Below are positions 45,311-55,015 of a stretch of DNA of 64,000 bases, one piece after another. The position numbers were made by a program, and so were the translations under genes. The DNA comes from Kitasatospora paranensis (GTDB taxonomy: Bacteria; Actinomycetota; Actinomycetes; Streptomycetales; Streptomycetaceae): contig NZ_BAABKV010000001.1 of assembly GCF_039544005.1 (NCBI RefSeq), positions 2,604,001-2,668,000 of the forward strand, in the 5' to 3' direction. A model generated the notes under the pieces. It ran no database searches. It was not told the DNA's origin and saw nothing but the letters and a program-made list of their open reading frames with translations. Positions within the stretch are counted from its first letter, which is position 1; each line of letters starts with the position of its first letter.

Positions 45311-46116
45311 GTGAAAAAGCTCTCCGCACGACGGCGCCACCCACTGGCGGCGCTGGTCGTCCTACTTCTCGCCCTGGCGGCCACCGGGGGCTGTACGCCG
45401 CGTTCGCGCCCGCCGAGAAGGCGCAGGCCGACACCTCCTCGCAGTCGCTGGCCATCGACGAGGGCAGGAAGCTCTTCGCCGTCGGCTGCTCCTCCTGCCA
45501 CGGCCTGAACGGCCAGGGCGGCAGTGACGGCCCGAGCCTGGTCGGCGTCGGCTCCGCCGCGGTCGACTTCCAGGTCGGCACCGGCCGGATGCCCGCCCAG
45601 CAGAGCGGTGCCCAGGTGCCGGCGAAGAAGGTCATCTACTCCCAGGCCCAGATCGACCAGCTGGCCGCCTTCGTGGCCTCGCTCGGCCCCGGCCCGGTCG
45701 CCCCGGACGCGAAGCAGTACACCTCCACGGACCCGAACGACGTGTCCGCGGGCGGTCAGCTGTTCCGCACCAACTGCGCCCAGTGCCACAACTTCGCCGG
45801 CAAGGGCGGTGCCCTGACGCAGGGCAAGTACGCCCCGTCGCTGGAGGGCACCTCCGCGAAGCACATCTACGAGGCCATGCAGACCGGCCCGCAGAACATG
45901 CCCTCGTTCCCCGACACCACCATGCCGGAGGAGCAGAAGAAGCAGATCGTGGCCTTCGTCCGCCACACCAACGACGAGCCCAACCCCGGCGGCCTGGCCC
46001 TGGGCAGCCTCGGTCCGGTGACCGAGGGTCTGTTCGGCTGGATCTTCGCCCTCGGTGCGCTCATCGTGACCGCGATCTGGGTCGCCGCCCACACCACCAA
46101 GGCCAAGAAGTCATGA
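45311..46116 (+). CDS. qcrC: Cytochrome bc1 complex dihaem cytochrome c subunit (frame broken by one missing base)
   Basis: QcrC replaces cytochrome c1 and carries electrons directly to the oxidase in actinobacteria. The N-terminus MKKLSARRRHPLAALVVL is a membrane anchor. After the G5 run at 45386-45390 (six G expected) the frame changes and continues LYAAFAPAEKAQADT. Two haem sites, CSSCHG and CAQCHN, and a C-terminal transmembrane helix (LFGWIFALGALIVTAIWVA) follow. The corrected length is 268 residues. The stop overlaps the qcrA ATG (ATGA). An essential respiratory gene would not be expected to be broken, which supports a sequence error. Confidence 0.94.
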
Positions 46117-47177
46117 GCCACGAGATGTCTGACGAGAAGCTTCCGGAGTCGCACGGCTCCGAAGGGCACGAGGTCGCCGTTCACGGCGACCCGTTCGCCG
46201 ACCCCGGGCTCCCCGCCCACGAGCCCCGCCGCACCGACATCGACGAGCGCGCCGCCAAGCGCGCCGAGCGGCAGGTCTCCCTGCTGTTCATCGTCTCGAT
46301 GCTCGCGACCATCGGGTTCATCGCGTCGTACGTGATCTTCGACATCGACAAGATCATCTACGTCTTCCCGCTGGGCCACATCAGCGCGCTGAACTTCTCC
46401 CTGGGTCTGACCCTGGGCGTGGCGCTGTTCTGCATCGGCGCGGGCGCCGTCCACTGGGCGCGCACCCTGATGTCGGACCACGAGATCCCGGCCGAGCGCC
46501 ACCCGATCGAGGCCGACGACGAGGTCCGCGCGGACGTCATCGAGCAGTTCAGGACGGGCGCCGCGGAGTCCGGCTTCGGCCGCCGCAAGATGCTCCGCAA
46601 CACGCTGATCGGCTCGATGGCCCTGGTGCCGCTCTCCGGCGTCGTGCTGCTGCGCGACCTGGGCCCGCTGCCCGAGGACAAGCTGCAGCACACCGGCTGG
46701 ATCGCGGCCACCCCGGCCAAGCCGATCCAGCTGATCAACATGAACACCAACGAGCCGATGAAGCCCGAGGACATCGTCACCGGCTCGCTGACGTTCGCCA
46801 AGCCCGAGGGTCTGGAGGAGTCCGAGGAGGGCTTCCAGGAGCAGATCGCGAAGGACGCCCTGATGATCGTCCGGATCGCTCCGGAGGACCTCAAGGACAA
46901 GACCTCCGCGGGCCTCGGCTTCGAGGGCATCCTCGCCTACTCGAAGATCTGCACCCACGTCGGCTGCCCGATCAGCCTGTACGAGCAGCAGACCCACCAC
47001 GCGCTCTGCCCCTGTCACCAGTCGACCTTCGACCTGTCGGACGGCGCGCGCGTCATCTTCGGCCCGGCCGGGCACCCCCTGCCGCAGCTGAAGATCACCA
47101 CTGACGAGAAGGGCTTCCTGGTCGCCACCGGCGACTTCGCGGAGCCCGTCGGCCCGAGCTTCTGGGAGCGCGCGTGA
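46113..47177 (+). CDS. qcrA: Cytochrome bc1 complex Rieske iron-sulfur subunit
   Basis: QcrA holds the [2Fe-2S] cluster of complex III. The 354-residue actinobacterial form has a long charged N-terminus, three transmembrane helices (about residues 55-75, 90-115 and 165-185) and an RRK motif before the third. The C-terminal Rieske domain carries CTHVGC and CPCHQS cluster motifs, plus [10 protein letters not shown]. It is coupled to qcrC by ATGA and to qcrB by GTGA overlaps. The three-helix anchor differs from the single-helix mitochondrial type, as usual in this phylum. Confidence 0.97.
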   Translation: MSHEMSDEKLPESHGSEGHEVAVHGDPFADPGLPAHEPRRTDIDERAAKRAERQVSLLFIVSMLATIGFIASYVIFDIDKIIYVFPLGHISALNFSLGLTLGVALFCIGAGAVHWARTLMSDHEIPAERHPIEADDEVRADVIEQFRTGAAESGFGRRKMLRNTLIGSMALVPLSGVVLLRDLGPLPEDKLQHTGWIAATPAKPIQLINMNTNEPMKPEDIVTGSLTFAKPEGLEESEEGFQEQIAKDALMIVRIAPEDLKDKTSAGLGFEGILAYSKICTHVGCPISLYEQQTHHALCPCHQSTFDLSDGARVIFGPAGHPLPQLKITTDEKGFLVATGDFAEPVGPSFWERA

Positions 47178-48831
47178 GTACCGCGAAGAGCGCCACCACT
47201 GGTGCCTCCAAGCCGGCCAGCACCCGTGCCAAGCCCGCGAACAAGTTCGAGGCGGCGGCTGACTGGACGGACGGACGGCTGGGGATCTACTCCCTCGCCA
47301 AGTCCAACCTGCGCAAGATCTTCCCGGACCACTGGTCCTTCATGCTGGGCGAGATCTGCCTCTACACCTTCATCATCATCATCCTGACCGGCGTCTACCT
47401 GACGCTGTTCTTCAAGCCGAGCATGGCGGAGGTCGTCTACCACGGCCCCTACGCCCCGCTCGACGGCATCCGGATGTCCGAGGCCTACGCCTCGACCATG
47501 GACATCAGCTTCGAGGTGCGCGGCGGTCTGCTGATCCGCCAGATCCACCACTGGGCCGCGATCGTCTTCGTGGCCGCGATGCTGGTGCACATGATGCGCG
47601 TCTTCTTCACCGGCGCCTTCCGCAAGCCCCGCGAGATCAACTGGATCTTCGGCGCCCTGCTGCTGTTCCTCGGCATGTTCGACGGGTTCATGGGCTACTC
47701 CTCCCCGACGACCTGCTGTCGGGCACCGGCATCCGGTTCATGGAGGGCGCGATCCTGGCCGTGCCGCTGGTCGGCACGTACATCCAGTTCTTCCTGTTCG
47801 GCGGTCAGTTCCCCGGCACCGACATCGTGCCGCGGTTCTTCACCATCCACGTGCTGCTGATCCCGGGCATCATGCTGGGCCTGCTGGTGGCCCACCTGAT
47901 CCTGGTCTTCTACCACAAGCACACCCAGTTCGCGGGCCCCGGCCGCACCGAGCAGAACGTCGTGGGCATGCCGCTCATGCCGGTCTACATGGCCAAGGCC
48001 GGCGGCTTCTTCTTCCTGGTGTTCGGCGTCATCTCGGCCGCCTCGGCGATCGCGACCGTCAACCCGATCTGGGCGTACGGCCCGTACCGACCCGACCAGG
48101 TGTCCACCGACGCCCAGCCGGACTGGTACATGGGCTTCTCCGAGGGCCTGATCCGCATCATGCCGGGCTGGGAGATCCGCGCCTGGGGCCACACCCTGAA
48201 CATGGGCGTGTTCGTCCCGCTGATGGTCTTCCCGCTCGTCCTGACCGCGATCTGGGTGTACCCGTTCATCGAGGCGTGGGTCACCGGCGACAAGCGCGAG
48301 CACCACATCGCCGACCGCCCGCGCAACGCCCCGGTCCGCACCGCCTTCGGTGCGGCCTGGATCAGCGAGTACGTGATCCTGCTGATCGGTGGTGGCAACG
48401 ACCTGATCGCCACCCACCTGCACCTGTCGATCAACACGATCACCTACACCGTCCGGGTCGGCTTCTTCGTCCTGCCGGTCATCGTCTTCTTCGTGACCAA
48501 GCGCTGGTGCCTCGGCCTCCAGCGCCGCGACAAGGACAAGGTGCTGCACGGCCGCGAGAGCGGCATCATCAAGCGCCTGCCGCACGGTGAGTTCATCGAG
48601 GTCCACGAGCAGCTGCCGCAGGACAAGCTGTACAAGCTCACGGCGCACGAGCAGCACGCTCCGGCCGAGCTGCCGGCCGAGGTCGACGAGAACGGTGTGG
48701 CCCGCAAGGTCGGACCGATCGAGCGGACCCGCGCCAAGCTGTCCGAGGCGTACTTCGGCGAGGGCGGCCAGATCGCCAAGCCGACCGCCGAGGAGCACCA
48801 CGAGATCACCAGCGGCCACGGCCACCACTGA
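47174..48831 (+). CDS. qcrB: Cytochrome bc1 complex cytochrome b subunit (frame broken by one missing base)
   Basis: QcrB is the quinol-oxidising membrane core of complex III. The sequence shows the b-type haem histidines in [20 protein letters not shown] and in [20 protein letters not shown], and the quinol-site PDWYMGF (a PEWY variant). An extended cytoplasmic C-terminus ends in GHGHH. The frame changes at 47700-47701: one C is missing and [13 protein letters not shown] is expected. The corrected length is 552 residues. Breakage of so conserved a gene with both halves intact argues for a sequence error. A strong terminator follows. Confidence 0.95.
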
Positions 48832-48851
48832 TCCGCAGCTGAACCGCCACG

Positions 48852-48893
48852 GCCCGAGGGCCCCTGCCGCACCGGCAGGGGCCCTCGGGCTTT
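48852..48893 (+). terminator. Terminator of the ctaE-qcrCAB operon
   Basis: An 18-bp perfect stem (48852-48869 with 48873-48890) closes a CAC loop and is followed by TTT, 20 bases after the qcrB stop. Confidence 0.93.
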
Positions 48894-48907
48894 GCCACAA
48901 TGGCCCT

Positions 48908-49276
48908 GTGCAGCTGACCATCGATCACACCGCCGCCACTCCCCCGTACGAGCAGGTCCGGTCCCAGATCGCCGAGGGCGCCCGCAGCGGCGCCCTGCCG
49001 GTCGGGCTGAAGCTGCCGACCGTCCGGGCCCTCGCCGAGGAGCTCGGCCTGGCCGCGAACACCGTCGCCCGGGCCTACCGGGAGCTGGAGTCGGACGGCG
49101 TGGTGGAGACCCACGGCCGGCGCGGCACGCTGATCGCCGCCGTCGGCGACAGCGCCCACCGGCTGCTCGCCGCGGCCGCCGCCGAGTACGCCGAGCGGGC
49201 CCACCGGCTCGGCGTCACCCGGGAGGAGGCCGTGGCGGCCCTGCGCACCGCCCTGCAGGTCGCCTACGGCGCCTGA
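48908..49276 (+). CDS. GntR-family transcriptional regulator, short YtrA-like form
   Basis: The 122-residue protein has a winged helix with PPYEQVRSQIAEGARSGAL and LPTVRALAEELGLAANTVAR followed by the GTLIA wing. Only a short helical C-terminus follows, as in the YtrA subfamily that usually controls adjacent ABC transporters. None is present here. CACAAT (48896-48901) lies 6 bases before the GTG, so the transcript is probably leaderless and starts directly after the qcr terminator. The 3' end overlaps the convergent hydrolase gene by 13 bases. Confidence 0.92.
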   Translation: MQLTIDHTAATPPYEQVRSQIAEGARSGALPVGLKLPTVRALAEELGLAANTVARAYRELESDGVVETHGRRGTLIAAVGDSAHRLLAAAAAEYAERAHRLGVTREEAVAALRTALQVAYGA

Positions 49277-50010
49277 CGGCCCGCCGGGTCGACGTACCGC
49301 TCCAGGGCGGCCAGGGTGCGCCCCCAGGCGTCGGCGGCGGCCTCGGCGTCGTAGGTCGCCGGGCGCTCGTCGCAGAAGAAGCCGTGCCCCACGCCCTGGT
49401 ACGTCACCTGCTCGTACGCGGCGCCCGCCTCGGCCAGCCGCCGCCCGACCCGCTGCCACTCGTCGATCGGCATCACGAAGTCGTCCGCGCCGAAGAACCC
49501 GAGCAGGAAGCCGGTGTTGGCGGCGATCCCGTCGGCGTACCCGACCGGGGCGACGGGCTCGGCGACCGGCAGGCCGCCGTCCAGCAGCCAGCCGCCGTAG
49601 TAGCTGACCACCAGGTCGAAGCGGAGCCCGGTCGCGGCGAGCACCGCGAGGTGGCCGCCGAGGCTGAACCCGAGCGCCGCCACACCGCCCGTACCGGCGT
49701 GCCGCAGGGCCGCCGTCCGGGCCGCGGCCAGGTCGGCCAGCGCCTCGTCGCGCCGCAGCGCGGTCATGAGCTCGCGACCGCGGGCCCGGCCGGCCTCGTC
49801 GGCGTCGAGCCCGGTGCGACGGCCCTGCCGCCAGTACACGTCCGGGGCGAGGGCCGCGTACCCGGCCTCCGCGAGCCGGGCGCAGACGTCCTTCAGATGG
49901 CCGGTGACCCCGAACATCTCCCCCGTCACCACCACCGCGCCGCGCGGCTCCCGGCCGGCCGGGAGGGCAAGCCAGCCCTCCGGGCCGTCGCCCCCGTCAG
50001 TGCGATCCAC
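49264..50010 (-). CDS. Dienelactone-hydrolase-family protein
   Basis: The 248-residue alpha/beta hydrolase shows VVTGEMFGVTGHLKDVCARL, APDVYWRQG, a nucleophile elbow GFSLGG with Ser116, the acid in FGADDF (Asp176 or Asp177) and the base in GVGHGFF (His209). True dienelactone hydrolases use Cys. The Ser here suggests a different esterase activity. No aromatic-degradation genes surround it. GTG 50010 was taken as start; the region upstream has no clear ribosome-binding site. Confidence 0.87.
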   Translation of the reverse strand: MDRTDGGDGPEGWLALPAGREPRGAVVVTGEMFGVTGHLKDVCARLAEAGYAALAPDVYWRQGRRTGLDADEAGRARGRELMTALRRDEALADLAAARTAALRHAGTGGVAALGFSLGGHLAVLAATGLRFDLVVSYYGGWLLDGGLPVAEPVAPVGYADGIAANTGFLLGFFGADDFVMPIDEWQRVGRRLAEAGAAYEQVTYQGVGHGFFCDERPATYDAEAAADAWGRTLAALERYVDPAGRQAP

Positions 50011-50147
50011 TCCGCGACGACCTTCTCGTCACCGGACACCGAGCCACCCCCGTGCTCCGCGACCGCCACTGCGGCGGCCGTCCGTCGGTCGAACGCGCCC
50101 GGCCCCGTGCGGGTTCCCCCGTCGCGGGGCCGGGCCGCGGGTGGGGC

Positions 50148-51413
50148 TCACAGCTCCGGCTGGAGGTACCCGGCGTTCTGCGCGGCGGCGTCCGCGGTAC
50201 CCGCGGTCGAGACCTGGCCGCCGACCGAGGAGTGCTTCACCCAGTCCGTCCAGGTGACGTTCCAGTCGCCGAAGCCGTTGCCGAACGGCTCCATCTCGTG
50301 GCCGAGGCTGTTGACCACCTGGACGATGTCGCCGACCCGGGTGTTGTCGAAGAACCACTTGGCGTTCTCGGTGCTCATGCCGGTGCAGCCGTGGCTGACG
50401 TTGGCGACACCCTGCGAGCCCACCGACCAGGGGGCCGCGTGCACGTACTCGCCGCTCCAGGTGACCCGGGTGGCCCACTGCACGTCCAGGTCGTACGAGT
50501 CGGCGCTGCCGGCGGCGATGCCGACCGTCTCGCCGCGCATCCGGACGTCGGCCTCCTGGCCGAGCACCACCTTGATGCCGTTGCGGGTGTCGAACCCGGG
50601 CTTGCCGGTGGTCACCGGGATGGTCTTGATCAGCTCGCCGTTGCGGCGGAAGGTGAGCTGGTGGGCGGCGGCGTCCACCACGGCCTCCACCCGGTCGCCG
50701 GTCTTCAGCGCCAGGGTCGCCGGGTCGCCGCCGTACAGGCCGTCGGATATCCGGGAGCCGGTGAGGTCGAAGGAGAGCTTCACCGTGGCGTTCGCCGGCC
50801 AGTAGTCCTTCGGGCGGAAGTGCAGGTTGCTGTCGTCCACCCAGTACCAGGCGCCGGTGACGGCGGGCGAGGAGGTGACGGTGAGTCCGCGCTCCACCTC
50901 CTGCCGGGCGGCCGCGTCCTTCACCGGGGCGGAGAGCTTGACGGTGAGCGGCTGGCCCACGCCGTACACGCCGCTGCCGGAGGAGTCCGGGCCGAGCTGC
51001 GCGGTCAGCAGGTTCTGCGCGGCCACCGTGCGGAACGAGGCGGTGGTCTGGCCGCGGCCGCCCTTGCCGTCGTCCGCGGCTATTCGGGCGGTGTAGGCGG
51101 TGCCGGCCCGCAGCCGCCCGGTGGTCTGCCAGCTGCGCTGGTCGTCCGCGAGGCGGCCGGCCACCTGCTTGCCGTCCGGGCCGCTCACCGTGACGTCGGT
51201 GAGCCGGCTGCCCGCCACCGCGGTCACCGTGAAGGGCTTGCCCGGATCGACCTGTCCGGCTGCCGACGTGTGCACCAGGGGCGCCGCGTCGACGGTGTGG
51301 GGCTGCGCGACCGCCGCGTCCGGACCTCCGGACGAACAGGCGGCGACCGGCGCCAGGATGATGAGGGCCGCTATGCCTGCCCTGCCGTGTATGAGCCTGC
51401 GACGTCCGTTCAC
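50148..51413 (-). CDS. L,D-transpeptidase lipoprotein
   Basis: The 421-residue exported lipoprotein (lipobox APVAAC near residue 26) makes 3-3 crosslinks in peptidoglycan. After the anchor come two immunoglobulin-like domains (residues about 60-270). A YkuD catalytic domain follows, with IPVTTGKPGFDTRNGIKVVL and the active-site SHGCTGMS around residue 345. A C-terminal extension contains NVTWTDWVKHSSVGG. This layout matches mycobacterial LdtB/LdtMt2-type enzymes. GTG 51413 gives a compact signal peptide. It is a single gene with its own 159-base upstream space. Confidence 0.93.
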   Translation of the reverse strand: MNGRRRLIHGRAGIAALIILAPVAACSSGGPDAAVAQPHTVDAAPLVHTSAAGQVDPGKPFTVTAVAGSRLTDVTVSGPDGKQVAGRLADDQRSWQTTGRLRAGTAYTARIAADDGKGGRGQTTASFRTVAAQNLLTAQLGPDSSGSGVYGVGQPLTVKLSAPVKDAAARQEVERGLTVTSSPAVTGAWYWVDDSNLHFRPKDYWPANATVKLSFDLTGSRISDGLYGGDPATLALKTGDRVEAVVDAAAHQLTFRRNGELIKTIPVTTGKPGFDTRNGIKVVLGQEADVRMRGETVGIAAGSADSYDLDVQWATRVTWSGEYVHAAPWSVGSQGVANVSHGCTGMSTENAKWFFDNTRVGDIVQVVNSLGHEMEPFGNGFGDWNVTWTDWVKHSSVGGQVSTAGTADAAAQNAGYLQPEL

Positions 51414-51572
51414 CGGTGCCTCCGGGATCTCCCGACGATGTACCAGAGCCTAGGAACGGCGGGGACGCGTCGGCACGCCGGGAGGGCCGCCGGTTGGACC
51501 GGCCGGGTGAGCGCCCGGGGCCGCTCACGGAAGGTCATCGTCGGCGGCGGCAGGGCCGGGCGGGTGACACGA

Positions 51573-51608
51573 CGAGGCCGGGGCCCCCTTGCGGGAGCCC
51601 CGGCCTCG
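51573..51608 (-). terminator. Terminator of the ctaCDF operon
   Basis: A 12-bp stem, CGAGGCCGGGGC (51573-51584) with its complement (51597-51608), closes a 12-base loop 19 bases past the ctaF stop. Confidence 0.82.
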
Positions 51609-51626
51609 GCTGCGGTGGTCCGGAAC

Positions 51627-52043
51627 CTACTGGTTCTGGTCCTCGCCGCGGTAGAACTCGAAGACCCAGCCGTACAGGCCGATGAGGATGATCGGCAGGC
51701 CCCACCAGAGCAGCCACCAGCCGAAGATCACACCGAGGAAGGCGATCGCGCCGCCGACGGCGAGCGCGAGCGGCTGCCAGCTGTGCGGGGCGAAGAAGCC
51801 CACCTCGCCGGCGTCGTCGGCGACCTCGGCCTCGGGGTTGTCACCCGCGCCGCTGTCCACCCGGCGGGCGGTGAATGCGAGGTAGTACCCGATGAAGGCG
51901 CACAGGCCGAAGGCCAGGAAGAGGGCCGTGGTGCCGGCCGCCTCCGTGCCGTGGCTGCTGTGCGTCGTCCACAGGCCGTACACGACGGCCATGATCAGGA
52001 TGAAGACGGCGAACCCGCCGAAGATCTTGCCCTGTTCCTTCAT
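51627..52043 (-). CDS. ctaF: Cytochrome c oxidase subunit IV (actinobacterial type)
   Basis: The 138-residue membrane protein has four hydrophobic helices: GGFAVFILIMAVVYGLW, ALFLAFGLCAFIGYYLAF, LALAVGGAIAFLGVIFGWWL and PIILIGLYGWVFEFY. This is the small fourth subunit found in actinobacterial aa3 oxidases. Its ATG shares one base with the ctaD stop (TGATG), so the two are translationally coupled. It is the last gene of ctaC-ctaD-ctaF. Confidence 0.93.
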   Translation of the reverse strand: MKEQGKIFGGFAVFILIMAVVYGLWTTHSSHGTEAAGTTALFLAFGLCAFIGYYLAFTARRVDSGAGDNPEAEVADDAGEVGFFAPHSWQPLALAVGGAIAFLGVIFGWWLLWWGLPIILIGLYGWVFEFYRGEDQNQ

Positions 52044-53821
52044 CAGGCGTCGCCCTCCTTCTTGGACTTGCCCAGCGACGGACGGTCGTACTGCGCGGGC
52101 GTGACGCCCTCGAAGTGCTTCGCCTGCTCGCCGTGGTTCTCCAGGTAGTCCAGGGCGGCGATCTCCGGGTAGTGGAGGTCGAACGCCGGGGATTCGGAGC
52201 GGATGCGCGGCAGGGTGAGGAAGTTGTGCCGCGGCGGCGGGCAGGAGGTCGCCCACTCCAGCGAGCGGCCGTAGCCCCACGGGTCGTCGACCTCGACCTT
52301 CTCGCCGTACTTGGCGGTCTTCCAGACGTTGTAGAGGAACGGCAGGATCGACAGGCCGAGCACGAAGGAGCCGATGGTGGAGACGGTGTTCAGGGTGGTG
52401 AAGCCGTCCGAGGCCAGGTAGTCGGCGTAGCGGCGGGGCATGCCCTCGGCGCCGAGCCAGTGCTGGACGAGGAAGGTGGCGTGGAAGCCGAAGAACAGCG
52501 TCCAGAAGGTGATCTTGCCGAGCCGCTCGTCGAGCATCTTGCCGGTCATCTTCGGCCACCAGAAGTGGAAGCCGGCGAACATCGCGAAGACGACGGTGCC
52601 GAAGACCACGTAGTGGAAGTGGGCGACGACGAAGTACGAGTCGGAGACGTGGAAGTCGATCGGCGGGGAGGCCAGCAGCACGCCGGTGAGGCCACCGAAG
52701 AGGAAGGTGACCAGGAAGCCGACCGTCCACAGCATCGGGGTCTCGAAGCTGAGCGAGCCCTTCCACATGGTGCCGACCCAGTTGAAGAACTTCACACCGG
52801 TCGGGACGGCGATCAGGAAGGTCATGAAGGAGAAGAACGGCAGCAGCACCTGGCCGGTGACGTACATGTGGTGCGCCCACACCGTCACGGACAGACCGGC
52901 GATCGCGATGGTGGCCGCGATGAGGCCGGAGTAGCCGAACATCGGCTTGCGGCTGAAGACCGGGATGATCTCCGACACGATGCCGAAGAACGGCAGCGCG
53001 ATGATGTAGACCTCGGGATGGCCGAAGAACCAGAACAGGTGCTGCCACAGCATCGCTCCGCCGTTGGCGGGGTCGAAGACGTGGGCGCCGAACTTGCGGT
53101 CCGCCTCCAGGGCGAGCAGCGCGGCGGCCAGCACCGGGAAGGCCAGCAGGACCAGCACGGCGGTCAGCAGGACGTTCCAGACGAAGATCGACATCCGGAA
53201 CATCGTCATGCCGGGCGCGCGCATGCAGATGATGGTGGTGATGAAGTTGACCGCACCGAGGATCGTGCCGAAGCCGGAGAGGGCCAGACCCATGATCCAC
53301 ATGTCGGCGCCGACGCCCGGCGAGCGGACGGCGTCGGAGAGCGGCGAGTAGGCGAACCAGCCGAAGTCGGCGGCGCCCTGCGGGGTGAGGAAGCCGCACA
53401 CCGCGATGACCGAGCCGAACAGGTACAGCCAGTAGGCGAACATGTTCAGACGCGGGAACGCCACGTCGGGAGCGCCGATCTGGAGCGGCATGATCCAGTT
53501 CGCGAAGCCCGCGAAGAGCGGGGTGGCGAACATCAGCAGCATGATCGTGCCGTGCATGGTGAACGCCTGGTTGAACTGCTCGTTCGAGAGGATCTGCGTC
53601 CCCGGACGGGCCAGCTCGGCGCGCATGACCAGGGCGAGGATGCCACCGATCAGGAAGAAGGCGAACGACGTCGCCAGGTACATGGTGCCGATCGTCTTGT
53701 GGTCGGTGGTGGTCAACCACTTGATGATCTGGCTGCCCCGCTTGGCCCGGCGGGCACTGCTGCCGACCGTGACGGCCCCGGCGCCCCCGCCGGCCGCGGC
53801 GGGCTCGTTGAGGATGGTCAC
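52043..53821 (-). CDS. ctaD: Cytochrome c oxidase subunit I
   Basis: CtaD is the catalytic haem-copper subunit of the aa3 oxidase. The 592-residue product has twelve hydrophobic helices. Ligand motifs include [16 protein letters not shown] (haem a His), [10 protein letters not shown] (CuB His and the cross-linked Tyr), AHHMYVTG (CuB pair) and [10 protein letters not shown] (haem a3 and a His). GTG 53821 overlaps the ctaC stop by 4 bases (GTGA). The frame is intact. The C-terminal hydrophilic tail is typical of the phylum. Confidence 0.98.
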   Translation of the reverse strand: MTILNEPAAAGGGAGAVTVGSSARRAKRGSQIIKWLTTTDHKTIGTMYLATSFAFFLIGGILALVMRAELARPGTQILSNEQFNQAFTMHGTIMLLMFATPLFAGFANWIMPLQIGAPDVAFPRLNMFAYWLYLFGSVIAVCGFLTPQGAADFGWFAYSPLSDAVRSPGVGADMWIMGLALSGFGTILGAVNFITTIICMRAPGMTMFRMSIFVWNVLLTAVLVLLAFPVLAAALLALEADRKFGAHVFDPANGGAMLWQHLFWFFGHPEVYIIALPFFGIVSEIIPVFSRKPMFGYSGLIAATIAIAGLSVTVWAHHMYVTGQVLLPFFSFMTFLIAVPTGVKFFNWVGTMWKGSLSFETPMLWTVGFLVTFLFGGLTGVLLASPPIDFHVSDSYFVVAHFHYVVFGTVVFAMFAGFHFWWPKMTGKMLDERLGKITFWTLFFGFHATFLVQHWLGAEGMPRRYADYLASDGFTTLNTVSTIGSFVLGLSILPFLYNVWKTAKYGEKVEVDDPWGYGRSLEWATSCPPPRHNFLTLPRIRSESPAFDLHYPEIAALDYLENHGEQAKHFEGVTPAQYDRPSLGKSKKEGDA

Positions 53822-54675
53822 TTCTCTTCACTTCCCGTGCTCGGAATGATGCCGGAAGGCACGGCGCCGGACTGGCCCTTGGCGCGCAGCTCCTTGAGGT
53901 GCTGCTCGTACTCGTCGTGCGTCACGACCTTGACGTTGAAGAGCATCCGGGAGTGGTCCTGTCCGCAGAGCTCGGCGCACTTGCCGGCAAAGGTGCCGAA
54001 GGCGGTCGGGGTGACCTGGAACTTGTTCACCACGCCCGGCACGACGTCCATCTTCATCATGAAGTTGACGGGCCAGAAGTCGTGGATGACGTCGTTCGAG
54101 GTGAGGACGAACTCCACCGACTCGTTGATCGGCAGGTACAGCGTCGGCGGGTTCGCCGTGGTGCCGACCTCGTAGGCGGCGGTGCTGCTCGCCGGGTCCG
54201 GCTTCTCGGTGTTCTCGTAGTTGAACGCCCAGCTCCACTGGAAGCCGACCACGTTGACCACGTGCTGCGGCTTCGCGCTGACGGCGGTCAGCTTGGCCTC
54301 GTCGCGGGCGACGAAGTAGAAGAGGACCGAGACGATGACGAGGGGGACCGCGGTGTACAGCGCCTCGATGGGCACGTTGTACCGGGTCTGAGCCGGGACC
54401 TCCACCTTGGTGCGGCTACGCCGGTGGAAGATCACGCTCCAGAGGATCAGACCCCACATCAGTGCGCCCACTGCCAGCGCCGCGATCCACGAGCCCTGCC
54501 ACATGTGGAGGACCAGCGGGCCTCCCGTGGTGACGGGGGTGGGGAGGCCAAGCCTGGGGAGGTCGTTGGCCGAGCAGCCGGTGGCGGTCGCGATGACGAG
54601 GCCCAGTGCCAGCGCCTGAGGCAGCTTCCGCCGCATCGTGCGCCGCGGCGAGCGGTCGGAGCCGTTGGGACTCAC
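53818..54675 (-). CDS. ctaC: Cytochrome c oxidase subunit II, lipoprotein
   Basis: CtaC carries the dinuclear CuA centre that accepts electrons. The 285-residue product has a lipobox at Cys34 (ATATGC) and two transmembrane helices (about 55-80 and 100-125). A cupredoxin domain has [12 protein letters not shown] and the CuA ligands in [15 protein letters not shown] 54675 starts the operon ctaC-ctaD-ctaF. Downstream genes are coupled by 4- and 1-base overlaps. Its promoter should be in the 340-base gap upstream. Confidence 0.97.
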   Translation of the reverse strand: MSPNGSDRSPRRTMRRKLPQALALGLVIATATGCSANDLPRLGLPTPVTTGGPLVLHMWQGSWIAALAVGALMWGLILWSVIFHRRSRTKVEVPAQTRYNVPIEALYTAVPLVIVSVLFYFVARDEAKLTAVSAKPQHVVNVVGFQWSWAFNYENTEKPDPASSTAAYEVGTTANPPTLYLPINESVEFVLTSNDVIHDFWPVNFMMKMDVVPGVVNKFQVTPTAFGTFAGKCAELCGQDHSRMLFNVKVVTHDEYEQHLKELRAKGQSGAVPSGIIPSTGSEEK

Positions 54676-55015
54676 GTAGCGCCTTCCCGAAGTCTCGCCC
54701 GCGATCGCGTCACCCCCGGGAGTGCTCTACGCCTCCCCGGCGACCCGGCCACGGGCACGGTTTGAATGCTTATGCGGGCCAAACGCTACTCCATCCTTAT
54801 GCGCCACTCACGAGCAGCCCCCGCTAACGCGCCGCCCGGCTACCCGATCAGCCCCGGTGGGGACTTCGCCGCAGGTCATGCCAGGCATTCGAGGGTCGCA
54901 CGCCCGATCGGGGGACCTCACTACGACACGCGGGTGACGGATCGTCGGGACGGACGAATACGGCGAAATCGGACGACTCGCCGGGCTCGGCACGGTACGG
55001 GGATAGCGTGGGAGC
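54676..55015. promoter_or_regulatory. Divergent region between ctaC and the NifS-TusA gene
   Basis: No gene is visible in 340 bases. The part at 54755-54810 is AT-rich and contains the direct repeat CTTATGCG twice (about 54769 and 54795). An inverted pair GTTTG...CAAAC (about 54759 and 54779) is also there. These are candidate operators for the oxidase operon. On the right TAGCGT (55004-55009) lies 6 bases before the GTG of the next gene, marking a leaderless promoter. Confidence 0.45.
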
